A stretch of 64,000 bases of DNA from Sphaerisporangium sp. (GCA_025964675.1 JAOPYI010000239.1:1-64000); one strand, 5' to 3'; shown: positions 1 to 7,903, counted from the stretch's first letter. The notes: generated by a model from the letters alone, not told the origin. A program made the numbers and translations.

Positions 1-25
1 GATCAGGAAGCGAGGTCCCTGACCC

Positions 26-244
26 ATGGAGAACGATAGAGCCGAACCGTCCAGCGAACACGTCCGCGGCTGGAGGATCTTCCAGAGCGACCAGGGCCGG
101 CTGTGGGCCACCCGCGAGCAGCCGTACGATCTCGCCGCAGAGCTGGCCGGCGCCTGGCGCACGGTGGACGCCGACGAGCAGCTCATGCTGTACCGGGCCA
201 TCGCCGAGCAGGAGAGCATCGCCACCCTGGCGGCCACCTCCTGA
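26..244 (+). CDS. Small hypothetical protein (72 aa)
   Basis: An ATG-initiated frame with strong GC bias at third codon positions encodes a soluble acidic 72-residue protein. I see no catalytic motif or membrane segment. Its TGA stop overlaps the first codon of the next frame (CTGA), so the two genes look translationally coupled. It opens a cluster of small orphan genes that includes a DUF397 protein; such clusters often accompany XRE-type regulators in filamentous actinomycetes, and a regulator could lie just outside the window. Function unknown. Confidence 0.6.
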   Translation: MENDRAEPSSEHVRGWRIFQSDQGRLWATREQPYDLAAELAGAWRTVDADEQLMLYRAIAEQESIATLAATS

Positions 245-510
245 CCAACCAGGACGCCGCCCTGCGTCGCGTGGCCCTGCTGGTGGACCAGCAACTCGCC
301 GTGCTCCGGCAGACCTACCCGGCGTCGCAAATCCGGCGGATCATCCGGCCGGACGGCAGCCCGGGCGGATGGTGGGCCACCCGGAACGCCAAGCTGCCCC
401 CCGCCCAGCGCGCGACCGGCCTGTTTCCGTCGATCGCCCGCCGCGACGCGGTGGCGCTGGTGATGAAGCTCGTCGTCCAGGACGAGATCGCCCACCGGTT
501 CCGCATGTGA
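241..510 (+). CDS. Small hypothetical protein, start uncertain
   Basis: The frame encodes about 89 residues with good codon bias, beginning LTNQDAALRRVALL and ending AHRFRM. No ATG lies at the natural start. The best candidates are a CTG at 241, which overlaps the stop of the preceding gene, or a GTG at 271. A longer reading from an ATG at 103 would overlap the upstream gene extensively and is unlikely. The protein is basic and rich in Arg and Ala, without a recognised domain. Its coupling to the preceding gene suggests a joint role, but the function is unknown. Confidence 0.5.
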   Translation: MTNQDAALRRVALLVDQQLAVLRQTYPASQIRRIIRPDGSPGGWWATRNAKLPPAQRATGLFPSIARRDAVALVMKLVVQDEIAHRFRM

Positions 511-653
511 GCTGCCCGGCCGTCGCGTGGACACGTCCGCGGGGGCCGGGTCGGGCGGCCTCCCTCACACCTGGGAGGGAAGTCAGGAAGGCCGCCCCGC
601 AAGTCGTCCGGTCAACGACCGTTGCCGGACCCAGCAACAGGAAGGGCAAGCAG

Positions 654-869
654 ATGGAGAACCTGTACGAGCACGACCTCGCCGGCGCGCAGTTCACGCG
701 GCCGTGCGGCGGCAACAACGGCACCGAGGGCGGGGAGGCCCGAGTCGAGCTCGCGGCGATCCCCGGCGCGGGCGACGCGTTCGCGCTCCGCGACAGCAAG
801 AACCCGGATGCCGGGACTCTCCGGTTCACCGGTGACGAGCTCCGCGCCATCGGCATGACCACCATCTAG
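654..869 (+). CDS. DUF397 domain protein
   Basis: A 71-residue protein carries the DUF397 signature: a CGGNNG segment near residue 18, then FALRDSKNPDAGTLRF and a terminal helix. The ATG at 654 follows the purine-rich GGAAGGGCAAG. DUF397 proteins in actinomycetes are small partners of XRE-type regulators of the BldB/WhiJ-associated kind, with roles in development or silencing; that comes from family knowledge. No XRE gene is adjacent here, so the partner is outside the window or elsewhere. A strong hairpin follows the stop. Confidence 0.8.
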   Translation: MENLYEHDLAGAQFTRPCGGNNGTEGGEARVELAAIPGAGDAFALRDSKNPDAGTLRFTGDELRAIGMTTI

Positions 870-889
870 TAGCACAGCACCACCAGACT

Positions 890-928
890 GGGCGGCCCCT
901 GCCCGCTAGAGACAGGCAGGGACCGCCC
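890..928 (+). terminator. Hairpin terminator after the DUF397 gene
   Basis: Two 14-nt arms (890-903 and 915-928) pair with one mismatch around an 11-nt loop. The structure starts 20 nt after the DUF397 stop. There is no T tract, as is common in high-GC actinobacteria. Confidence 0.55.
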
Positions 929-948
929 TCCACATTACGGGGAACACC

Positions 949-1356
949 ATGCACCTCCACTGCTACTCATGGACCGGACCGGGAGACGACCAGCGCCAGG
1001 AGGGCGAACGACGGCCCTTGCACCCGGCGTTCCTAGCGTCAGCGCTGCCCCCGATGCGCACCTGCGACTGGCTGCTGAAACCGAGGACCCGGATCGAATC
1101 CTCCCCCGCCACCGTGGCCGACGCCCTGGGATGGCTCACCGGCCGGTACCAGGCGGTGCAGTCGTCGTTTCACCTCCCCGAGGATGAGGCCAGCATCGGG
1201 CTGGACTTCCGGCTGAAGCTCGCGCAGGAAGCCCTGACCGGCGGCGTTGATGTGCAGTGGGGCATCTGGCTACGGGCGGGGCGGTTCATCACGGCCGGCG
1301 TCGTCTGCTGCTCCCCCAACCGGCACGCGGCCTATGCCTGCCCTGCGAGGAGATAG
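949..1356 (+). CDS. Hypothetical protein (135 aa)
   Basis: The ATG at 949 is preceded by ACGGGGAA, a weak ribosome-binding site. The 135-residue product is soluble, has several Trp and Cys residues and shows no domain I recognise. The next gene starts three bases after its stop, so they are probably co-transcribed. Codon usage is typical of the window, so it looks like a real orphan gene. Confidence 0.55.
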   Translation: MHLHCYSWTGPGDDQRQEGERRPLHPAFLASALPPMRTCDWLLKPRTRIESSPATVADALGWLTGRYQAVQSSFHLPEDEASIGLDFRLKLAQEALTGGVDVQWGIWLRAGRFITAGVVCCSPNRHAAYACPARR

Positions 1357-1358
1357 AG

Positions 1359-1493
1359 ATGCGTGAAATCAGCGTGGGTGAGGTCGCCATGCTGGTCGCA
1401 GTGTGGGGCGTCGTGGGGGTCGCGTGGCTGCTGGACTCCGGGCGTTTCCCGATCATCGGGAAGCGGGTTAGAGACTGGCTCTACGACCGCTGA
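1359..1493 (+). CDS. Small single-pass membrane protein (44 aa)
   Basis: The ATG at 1359 follows a GAGGAGAT ribosome-binding site that overlaps the end of the upstream gene. The product has one hydrophobic segment (about residues 8-25, VAMLVAVWGVVGVAWLL) and a basic C-terminus (GKRVRDWLYDR), giving a one-span protein with a positively charged end. It is co-directional with and almost contiguous to 949-1356. Function unknown. Confidence 0.5.
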   Translation: MREISVGEVAMLVAVWGVVGVAWLLDSGRFPIIGKRVRDWLYDR

Positions 1494-1566
1494 CCGGTGC
1501 GGCGTGGCCATCTGGCACCCCAGCCAGCGAGCCCACCAGCGTCAACCCCCGGGACGTGAGCAGCGT

Positions 1567-1689
1567 CTACGCTGACGCGCCGCCTGCGGCGCGCTGTATG
1601 CGCCGGCACACCTCTTGAAAGACCGAGCCGTACGCGCCATCCAGCGTGAGCGCGAGGCCGTGGATCTGGTGGGCGGCGCGCTGCCACGT
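1567..1689 (-). pseudogene. Possible 3' remnant of an unknown gene
   Basis: The minus strand has a 40-codon open frame ending in TAG (1567-1569). Its codon usage is GC-rich at third positions and its sequence looks protein-like (around GLALTLDGAYGSVFQEVC). No start codon with a ribosome-binding site is evident, and upstream it runs into low-complexity codons. It may be the tail of a deleted gene. I recognise no family, and the rest of 1494-1755 shows nothing further. Confidence 0.25.
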
Positions 1690-1755
1690 GTGGCGGGATG
1701 CGGAGCCCCCACCACCCCCGGCCGACGGACACACCGCCGGTCGGAGCGGGCGGCA

Positions 1756-2424
1756 TCAGTCGGTGGTGAAGTAGTGGCCGTCTTCGAGGTCGGCGATCAG
1801 GCCGGGGTGGACCGGCTCCCAGTCCAGCAGCTGCCTGGTGTCCGCGTTGGACATTGTGATGTCGAGCGTGATGAACGGGAAGGCCTTGAAGTGATCCGCG
1901 GCCTGCTCGGCGGGGATGCTCACGGCCGGGACGTTCAGGTGGCGGCCGATGGTCTCGGCGATCTCGCGCACCGTGATGCCCTCTTCGGTCGCGGCGTACA
2001 GCTGCGAGCCGGCCGGGGCCTTCTCCAGTGCCAGCCGGTAGAGGTCGCCGACGTCCAGGACGTGACCGGCGGGCCAGCGGTTGGCGCCGTCGCCGGCGTA
2101 GCCGGACACGCCCGTGTCGCGGGCGATCTTGATCAGCGTGGGGACGAAGCCGATTTCGTCCCGTGTGCTGTGCGTGACCGGCGGGATCGCGATGAGTACG
2201 GTCCGCACGCCGCGTTCGGTGAACCCGGCGATCGCGCGCGCGACGGCGGAGCGGGGGTTGGCGTCGATCGCCGCGTCGCGCTTCGCGTCGCCGGTGTGCG
2301 TCAGACCGATGCCGATGAGGGTCTTGCCCGTGCCGGCCAGCGCGTCGCCGAGTGCCTGCACCACGGCCAGGTCGGCGGTCGCCGCATCGGCGAAGTCCCG
2401 GGGGGATATGGCGTCATGATTGAA
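1756..2424 (-). pseudogene. NAD-dependent epimerase/dehydratase, 5'-truncated
   Basis: From about AFNHDAISPRDF to the stop, the minus-strand frame matches the middle and end of an extended SDR (NAD(P)H-binding epimerase-like) protein. The remaining part includes the central region, a VLDVGDLYRLALE segment and the C-terminal substrate domain. The N-terminal Rossmann half with its Gly-rich nucleotide loop and the true start are missing. In their place the open frame runs directly into an IS5-type transposase fragment at 2428-2511, so this is a fusion by insertion and deletion. About 220 residues remain of the roughly 290 expected. Confidence 0.7.
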
Positions 2425-2427
2425 CGC

Positions 2428-2511
2428 GGGGCCGTTGCTGTATGCCTTGTCGGCCGCCAGGCTCGCGGGTTTCTTGCGTGGCCTGCCCGAACCGATCCGC
2501 AGTCGTGGGAT
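2428..2511 (-). mobile_element. IS5-family transposase fragment
   Basis: The minus strand encodes IGSGRPRKKPASLAADKAYS, which matches the conserved GRPR...P....ADKAYS region around the second catalytic Asp of IS5-type DDE transposases. Only about 28 codons survive. They are fused in frame to the broken SDR gene on their 3' side. No inverted repeats or remaining transposase sequence can be seen. Confidence 0.6.
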
Positions 2512-2672
2512 GGAGCAACAGTTCGGCGCGGCTGAAGCGACGAGGCACCGACTGAGACGGGAGGCACGGCTCGCAGCTTCGAGTGCGACTTCTGCCGATG
2601 AGTACTTCCAGACCCTTTCAACGCTCTGGAATCCTCGTCCGTCGCCGGGCACGCCCCGAATTCAGAGGTGGA

Positions 2673-3371
2673 TCACCAGGCCATCGCACCCTGACGGTCA
2701 CGGAAGGTCCCGGTCGGTCCGTCCGGCCCGATGGTGGCGAGTTCGACAATCGCGTCGGTCCCCTCGGTCACTGTCTGCGGGCCGCTGTGCCCGTTGAAGT
2801 CGGTCGCGGTATAGCCCGGGTCGGCCGCGTTCACTTTCACGTCGGTCCAGGCCTTCGCATACTGCGTCGTCAGCATGGTCACGGCAGCCTTCGACGACGC
2901 GTAGAGCGGCGTGACGACCCTCGACTCGACGCGCTCGGCGTCGTGGGTTACGGCGAACGACCCCATGCCGCTCGACACGTTGACGATGACCGGGTTCGCG
3001 GACTTGCGCAGTAGGGGCAGGAACGCGTGCGTCACCCGGACGATCCCCACGACATTGACTTCGAACACCGCGCTGGCGTCAGCGGCCGTGATCTGGTCGG
3101 CGGGGTTGTGTGTCCCGTGGATACCCGCGTTATTGATGAGGACGTCGATGAACCCCTCGTGAGCCCCGATGTCGGCGGCGGCCGCAGCCACCGACGCGTC
3201 GTCGGTCACGTCGATCTGGACGAAACGGGCACCACCGAGTGCGTCGGCGGCTGCCTGGCCGCGCTCTGGATCGCGAGCGCCGACGAGGACGGTGTGGCCG
3301 GCCTCGATCAATCGGCGGGCGGTCTCGTACCCGAGGGATTTGTTGGATCCTGTGATGAACGTTGTGGTCAT
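2673..3371 (-). CDS. Short-chain dehydrogenase/reductase (SDR)
   Basis: A 232-residue classical SDR with the nucleotide-binding TGSNKSLG loop near residue 7, NNAG at the end of beta-4 and the catalytic YASSK. It would use NAD(P)H to reduce or oxidise a small carbonyl or alcohol; the substrate cannot be predicted. The ATG at 3371 gives the normal N-terminus MTTTFITGSNK; upward extension would read through the divergent promoter region. It diverges from the HTH regulator at 3474 with 102 bp between the starts. In actinomycetes, MmyB-type regulators often control an adjacent divergent SDR, so that is the likely relationship. Confidence 0.88.
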   Translation of the reverse strand: MTTTFITGSNKSLGYETARRLIEAGHTVLVGARDPERGQAAADALGGARFVQIDVTDDASVAAAAADIGAHEGFIDVLINNAGIHGTHNPADQITAADASAVFEVNVVGIVRVTHAFLPLLRKSANPVIVNVSSGMGSFAVTHDAERVESRVVTPLYASSKAAVTMLTTQYAKAWTDVKVNAADPGYTATDFNGHSGPQTVTEGTDAIVELATIGPDGPTGTFRDRQGAMAW

Positions 3372-3473
3372 GTGTTGACTCTCGGCCAGTGACGAGAGGA
3401 GAACCAGTGCCCTCTGCGACGGTGGGACGGCCAGTACCAGGCAGAACGGCAATCCAGCGGGCATGATGGTCGA

Positions 3474-4352
3474 GTGGACGAGACCCTTGGAAAGGCATTG
3501 CGCCGCTGGCGCGACCGGCTTTCTCCCCTCGACATCGGGCGGACTGCGCGGCTCGGACGACGTGCGGCGGGGTTGCGACGCGAGGAACTGGCCGAGCTCG
3601 CAGGGCTGTCGGTCGACTATGTGGTGCGGCTGGAGCAGGGGCGCGCCACGAGCCCTTCGGCGCAGGTCGTCGCGAGCCTGGCCAGGGCACTGCAGCTGGA
3701 ACCCATGGAGCGCGATCACGCCTACCGGCTGGCCGGCCTCCTCCCGCCACGGGACCGGACGATCTCTACGCATGTTCCAGCGGGGGTCCAACGGGTGCTA
3801 GCTCGCCTCGGGGAGTTCCCTGTGGGCGTGTTCAGTGCCGACTGGACCTTGCTGTCCTGGACCCCCGCATGGGCAGCGCTGCTGGGCGACCCCGGCGCGC
3901 GGACGCACGTCGAGCGGAACCTGGTGCGGGCGGTCTTCGCCACAGGGCCCAGAGGGCTCGCGGCCTGGCCCGTGCTCCACGACGGCGACGCCCTGAACCG
4001 CGCCCTCGTCGCCGATCTGCGCACGGCTCTCGTCGACCACCCCCGTGACCGTGGACTGATCGACCTTGTCGCGGGCCTGCGCTCCAGCAGTACGGAGTTC
4101 ACCCGGCTGTGGGACGAGGGTGCGGTCGGTCGGCACGTCTCGGCTCGCAAGATAATCGTGCACCCCCAGGTCGGCGAGGTGACGTGCGACTGCGACGTGC
4201 TCACCGTCCCAGGCTGCGACGTCCGGCTCGTCGTCTACACGGTGGCCGCGGGTTCCGTCGATGCGGAGAAGTTGGAGTTCCTGCGGGTCACGAACGGGGT
4301 CTCCGCCGACGGCTCCTCGCCTCCGGTGCCCGGTCGGTTCTCCATGCCGTAA
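3474..4352 (+). CDS. XRE-family regulator with MmyB-like ligand-binding domain
   Basis: The 292-residue product has an N-terminal helix-turn-helix (about residues 30-60, LRREELAELAGLSVDYVVRL). A C-terminal MmyB-type domain follows, with the typical W..LLSW..AW segment around residue 125. These proteins are cytoplasmic repressors that bind a small lipophilic ligand. The start is a GTG at 3474. The gene is divergent from the SDR at 2673-3371, and the 102-bp spacer should hold both promoters and the operator. The target is inferred from position. Confidence 0.85.
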   Translation: MDETLGKALRRWRDRLSPLDIGRTARLGRRAAGLRREELAELAGLSVDYVVRLEQGRATSPSAQVVASLARALQLEPMERDHAYRLAGLLPPRDRTISTHVPAGVQRVLARLGEFPVGVFSADWTLLSWTPAWAALLGDPGARTHVERNLVRAVFATGPRGLAAWPVLHDGDALNRALVADLRTALVDHPRDRGLIDLVAGLRSSSTEFTRLWDEGAVGRHVSARKIIVHPQVGEVTCDCDVLTVPGCDVRLVVYTVAAGSVDAEKLEFLRVTNGVSADGSSPPVPGRFSMP

Positions 4353-4452
4353 CGATCTGGTCGGCCGGACCACGTCCAGCAAGGAGAGGTCAGGTCCGTC
4401 AGTGAAAACGACCGCTCACGGCTCTCATCATGTCAAGGAGGATCTTCGAAGT

Positions 4453-4635
4453 ATGCGTCTCTTCCCCCGTCGTGTCGTGGCCTGGCTCGCCGCGCTCTTC
4501 ATAGCGGTCATTGCTGTGCTGGCCGATCCGGGACAGGTGCTGGCGGCCATACTCGGGAGACGGGGTAGCAAGGGCAGACACGCAGGGGAGACCCCAGAGG
4601 CCGGCCACCCGAAGAACCGCGGAAAGCGTGCGTAG
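4453..4635 (+). CDS. Small membrane protein (60 aa)
   Basis: The ATG at 4453 follows AAGGAGGATC. A GTG at 4402 is in frame but is more poorly placed. The product has a basic N-terminus (MRLFPRR), a hydrophobic segment (about residues 8-25) and a basic, Gly-rich cytoplasmic tail. It may be an N-terminally anchored protein or a signal-like sequence without a clear cleavage site. It lies 100 bp downstream of the MmyB-type regulator on the same strand. Function unknown. Confidence 0.45.
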   Translation: MRLFPRRVVAWLAALFIAVIAVLADPGQVLAAILGRRGSKGRHAGETPEAGHPKNRGKRA

Positions 4636-4678
4636 CGGTTGAGGCTGGTGGTCGCAGGAAGTATGTGCGGCGGCGTGG

Positions 4679-4797
4679 CGCTGGAGTGGTGGAGATGATC
4701 TGGACTGTCCAGCCGTCCTGTTGGGCGAGGGTGACCAGCTTGCCGACGTCTGCGGCCGGGCCGGCGGCGCACACATGATGTAGACGACCTTGTTCAC
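4679..4797 (-). pseudogene. Flavoprotein (PPC decarboxylase-like) 5' fragment, frameshifted
   Basis: A GTG at 4797 overlaps the stop of the upstream fragment (GTGA) and starts MNKVVYIM. After an apparent one-base deletion near 4775 the reading continues in another frame as CAAGPAADVGKLVTLAQQDG. Together these form the N-terminus of the flavoprotein (HFCD-type) family that often follows XRE-TPR regulators in actinomycetes. Similarity is lost after about 40 residues. The gene is frameshifted and truncated. Confidence 0.5.
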
Positions 4798-5120
4798 GCC
4801 GACACTCCGAGTGATTCGGCGTACTCGCGGGCTTCGCGCCGGACGGTAATGGGCCCGGTAGCGAGCAAGTCGCGGACCAGACGCAGGGTGGTGGGTCTGG
4901 CGGTGATCTCTTCTGGGGCGATCTCGCCGGAGGTCCGCAAGATGTAGAGGGCCTGGTCGTGCTTGTTCCAAGTGAGGAACGCACGCGCGGTGTCGAGCAA
5001 CAGTGTGGCTTTACGCTCGTTGATCGGTAAGGCCTCGATGTCGACACGGCGGGCGTACTCAACTGCGGTGCCGGCATCTCCCATCGTGAGGGCAGTGTTC
5101 ACCCGGTGGCACAGGACGTT
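4794..5120 (-). pseudogene. XRE-TPR regulator, 3' fragment
   Basis: The last 108 codons (NVLCHRVNTALTMGDAG ... REYAESLGVSA) match the C-terminal TPR-like end of the XRE regulators common in Streptosporangiaceae and Streptomyces. These have an N-terminal HTH, which is absent here. Upstream, the sequence abruptly becomes the promoter element of the MFS gene (from 5148). The fragment and the flavoprotein start downstream look like the remains of a conserved two-gene operon. Confidence 0.6.
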
Positions 5121-5147
5121 TCGAAGTCCTTGGCCATCCGACCGACC

Positions 5148-5234
5148 TGAAGTATTCGGCTGCGGGCGATGAGTTCTTGGACTTCTGCGGGTTGTACGCA
5201 GCGACGGAACCCCATCAATTCGCAGGAGGAAGGC
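5148..5234 (+). promoter_or_regulatory. Shared ECF-like promoter and leader, copy A (MFS gene)
   Basis: A candidate -35 TGAA (5148-5151) and -10 CGATGA (5167-5172) are 15 bp apart. They are followed by a leader with GGGTT (5189-5193) and AACCC (5208-5212), which can pair around a 14-nt loop, then AGGAGG (5224-5229) and the MFS start. The block from CGATGAGTT to the start codon is very similar to 10248-10316, upstream of a broken SDR gene, and recognisably similar to the leader at 8893-8954. Similarity continues into the first codons (ATG TTG CTC). The promoter assignment is inference; the sequence conservation is directly visible. Confidence 0.6.
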
Positions 5235-6842
5235 ATGTTGCTCAAGAGGGAGACAACCGCCGATACCGGGGCCGCTGAGCGGGCGGGGAGACGAGCGCTG
5301 ATCGGGCTGGCCGTGCTGGGGCTGCCGACCATTCTGGTGGCCCTGGACATGAGCGTGCTGTACCTGGTGCTGCCGCACCTGGGCGCGGACCTGGGGGCCA
5401 GTAGTGTGCAACAGCTGTGGATCACTGACATCTACGGGTTCATGCTCGCCGGCCTGCTGGTCACGATGGGCACCCTGGGTGACCGGATCGGCCGCAAGCG
5501 GCTGTTGCTCATCGGCGCGGGCGCTTTCGCCGTCGCCTCGGCGCTGGCCGCCTACTCCACCAGTCCGGAGATGCTGATCGCCACCAGGGCACTGCTGGGA
5601 ATCGCCGGGTCCACCATCATGCCCTCGACCATGGCCCTGATCAGTGTCATGTTCAAGGATCGCCGACAGCACTCGATGGCCATCGCCGTGTGGATGGGCT
5701 GCTTCATGGGCGGTACCGCGCTCGGCCCGGTGGTGGGCGGCGTGCTGCTGGAGTTCTTCTGGTGGGGCTCGGCGTTCCTGCTGGGTGTGCCGATCATGGT
5801 GCTACTGCTGGTCCTCGCCCCGAAGCTGCTTCCCGAATCGCGCAACCCCGCCGCCGGCCGGCTCGACCTGCCCAGCGTGGCGCTGTTGCTGTCGGCGATC
5901 CTGCCCATCGTCTACGGGCTCAAGCAACTGGCTCGCGACGGCGCCGGCACGATGCAGATCCTGGCCATCGTGGTGGGTACGTCCGGCGGCATCCTCTTCC
6001 TGAGGCGGCAACGCCGGCTGAGCGACCCCATGCTGGACCTGCGGCTGTTCGGTAACCGGACGTTCAGTTCCGCGCTGGCCCTGACGATGTTCGCCGGCCT
6101 CACCGCCGCGAACCAGCTTTTCGTCTCCTTCTACATGCAGTCGGTCGAGGAACTGTCACCGGTGGCCACCGCGCTGTGGTTGCTGCCCTCGGCGATCGCG
6201 ATGGTGGTCGTCATTCTGGTGGCGCCGATCCTCATCCGGTGGACCCGGCCGGCCTACGCGATCGCGGGCGGCCTGGTGGTCGCGGCGATCGGCTTCCTGA
6301 TGCTCACTCAACTCGATGGCAGCGGCAACCTGCCGCTGCTGGTGAGCGGCCTGGTGGTGGCGAATCTCGGCATCGGCCCGATGGCAGGGCTGTGCGCGAC
6401 CTTGGCCATGCAGTCCACCCCGGCGGAGAAGGCCGGGTTGGCCGCGTCGACGACCTCGACCGCCGGGGAGTTCGGCATCGCGATGGGCGTCGTCACCGTG
6501 GGCGTCGTGGGCACCGCCATCTACCGCGACCAGATCACGATCAGCCCCGGCATTCCGGCCGAAGCAGCCGACACTGCCCGCGACAGCATCGTCGGCGCGA
6601 TATCCGTCGCCGAACGACTGCCCGCTCCGGACGCCGCGAACATGCTGGACAACGCCTACCAGGCCATCACCGCAAGCCTGCACGGCAGCGCCGCGATCTG
6701 CGCCGCGCTCGTCCTCGCCGCCGCCGCCCTGACGCTGACCGCGTTACGGCACGTCCCGCCCAGCGGCCGGGAAAAGTCACACGAGGCACCTGTCACACCG
6801 GTATCCGAGCCGGTCGGCGTGAACACTGGAGGTCAGGAATGA
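5235..6842 (+). CDS. MFS drug efflux transporter (DHA2/EmrB-QacA type)
   Basis: A 535-residue integral membrane protein with about 14 hydrophobic segments, the size and pattern of the DHA2 proton-drug antiporters. Visible family marks are the ALDMSVLYLVLP segment in TM1 and the G..GDRIGRK..L loop between TM2 and TM3 (around residue 85). The ATG at 5235 follows AGGAGGAAGG; an upstream in-frame extension would cross the promoter element. The stop overlaps the next start (ATGA), so pump and phosphotransferase are co-translated. A pump plus small-molecule kinase suggests self-protection or drug resistance; the substrate is unknown. Confidence 0.88.
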   Translation: MLLKRETTADTGAAERAGRRALIGLAVLGLPTILVALDMSVLYLVLPHLGADLGASSVQQLWITDIYGFMLAGLLVTMGTLGDRIGRKRLLLIGAGAFAVASALAAYSTSPEMLIATRALLGIAGSTIMPSTMALISVMFKDRRQHSMAIAVWMGCFMGGTALGPVVGGVLLEFFWWGSAFLLGVPIMVLLLVLAPKLLPESRNPAAGRLDLPSVALLLSAILPIVYGLKQLARDGAGTMQILAIVVGTSGGILFLRRQRRLSDPMLDLRLFGNRTFSSALALTMFAGLTAANQLFVSFYMQSVEELSPVATALWLLPSAIAMVVVILVAPILIRWTRPAYAIAGGLVVAAIGFLMLTQLDGSGNLPLLVSGLVVANLGIGPMAGLCATLAMQSTPAEKAGLAASTTSTAGEFGIAMGVVTVGVVGTAIYRDQITISPGIPAEAADTARDSIVGAISVAERLPAPDAANMLDNAYQAITASLHGSAAICAALVLAAAALTLTALRHVPPSGREKSHEAPVTPVSEPVGVNTGGQE

Positions 6843-7903
6843 GTCGCGACCGTACCGTACAGGTGGGGAACCTGCAGGCGGATTCCGGGCACGGAACCGC
6901 GCTCTGGTCGTCGACGGCCTGGCGGCAGACCGTGGTGTCATGGCTGGACGAGCAGCTCGCCGCGGCCGGGTTGGAGCGGACCGGCGAGGTCACCCAGCCG
7001 CACCTGCGGCCGTGGGGGACAGTGCTCACGGCGCCGACCACCCGCGGCCCTGTATGGCTGAAGGCCCCCGGACCGGACACCGCGTTCGAGGTGGGGCTCT
7101 ACCGGCTCCTGCTGCGGGTCGCGCCGGATCGGATCCTGCCCCCCATCGCCGTTGACGTCGAACGAGGCTGGGTCGCCCTGCCCGACGGCGGGACGCCACT
7201 CGGGGAGCGCGTGGACGGCGCCGCCCTGGCCCAGGCCCTGGTGACGATCCTCCCAGAGTACGGCCGGCTCCAGCGCGACCTCATGCCGCACGTCGATGAC
7301 CTGCCGCCACTCGGCGTCGCCGACATGCGCGCCGCCGTCATGCCGCAGCGGTTCGACGAGGCAGTGCACGCGGTCGGAGAATACGTCGAGCAGTACGGCG
7401 ACGCGGCCGACAGGAAGACCCACCGGCGCACGGCCGCCATGCGCGACACCTTCGTCTCCTGGAGTGAACGGCTGGCCGCCGCGTCCGTGGCGCCGAGCCT
7501 GGACCACAACGACCTGCATCCCTGGAACATCCTGGTGACCGGGGCCGCGCCGACCGGCCGGGTGCGGTTCTACGACTGGGGCGACAGCGTCGTGGCCCAC
7601 CCGTTCGCCAGCATGCTGGTCGCCCTGGGATTTCTCAGCGTCCATCTGGAGGTCGCTCCCGACGACCCGGCAATCCTGCGCCCCAGGGATGCCTACCTCG
7701 AAGTGTTCAGCGACCTCGCCCCGCACGCGGAACTCGTCGAGGAGCTGGAGCTGGCCTGCCGAGTCGGCAAGATCGCTCGGACCCTGGTCTGGGAGCGATC
7801 GATCCGCGCCCAGGGCTACGCGCAGGCGGGCGAGTTCGCGAAGGCGCCGCTGCGCTCCCTTGAGTCCCTGCTGGCAGACTCCTGGATCGCCTTGGGCGCC
7901 TGA
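6839..7903 (+). CDS. Aminoglycoside/choline-kinase-like phosphotransferase
   Basis: A 354-residue protein of the APH/choline kinase fold. It has the Brenner motif HNDLHPWNIL (around residue 223), in which Asp is catalytic and Asn binds magnesium, followed by YDWGDS as the DFG-like metal site (around residue 245). An N-lobe Lys (VWLKAPG) may contact ATP. It would transfer phosphate from ATP to a hydroxyl of a small molecule. It starts inside the stop of the MFS gene (ATGA) with GGAGGT upstream, so the two form one operon. The substrate could be an antibiotic or a metabolite. Confidence 0.8.
   Translation: MSRDRTVQVGNLQADSGHGTALWSSTAWRQTVVSWLDEQLAAAGLERTGEVTQPHLRPWGTVLTAPTTRGPVWLKAPGPDTAFEVGLYRLLLRVAPDRILPPIAVDVERGWVALPDGGTPLGERVDGAALAQALVTILPEYGRLQRDLMPHVDDLPPLGVADMRAAVMPQRFDEAVHAVGEYVEQYGDAADRKTHRRTAAMRDTFVSWSERLAAASVAPSLDHNDLHPWNILVTGAAPTGRVRFYDWGDSVVAHPFASMLVALGFLSVHLEVAPDDPAILRPRDAYLEVFSDLAPHAELVEELELACRVGKIARTLVWERSIRAQGYAQAGEFAKAPLRSLESLLADSWIALGA

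Noticed and set aside
1615-2535. 306-codon plus-strand ORF
   Set aside because: Antisense to the SDR/IS5 fusion; low-complexity Val/Gly/Arg product.
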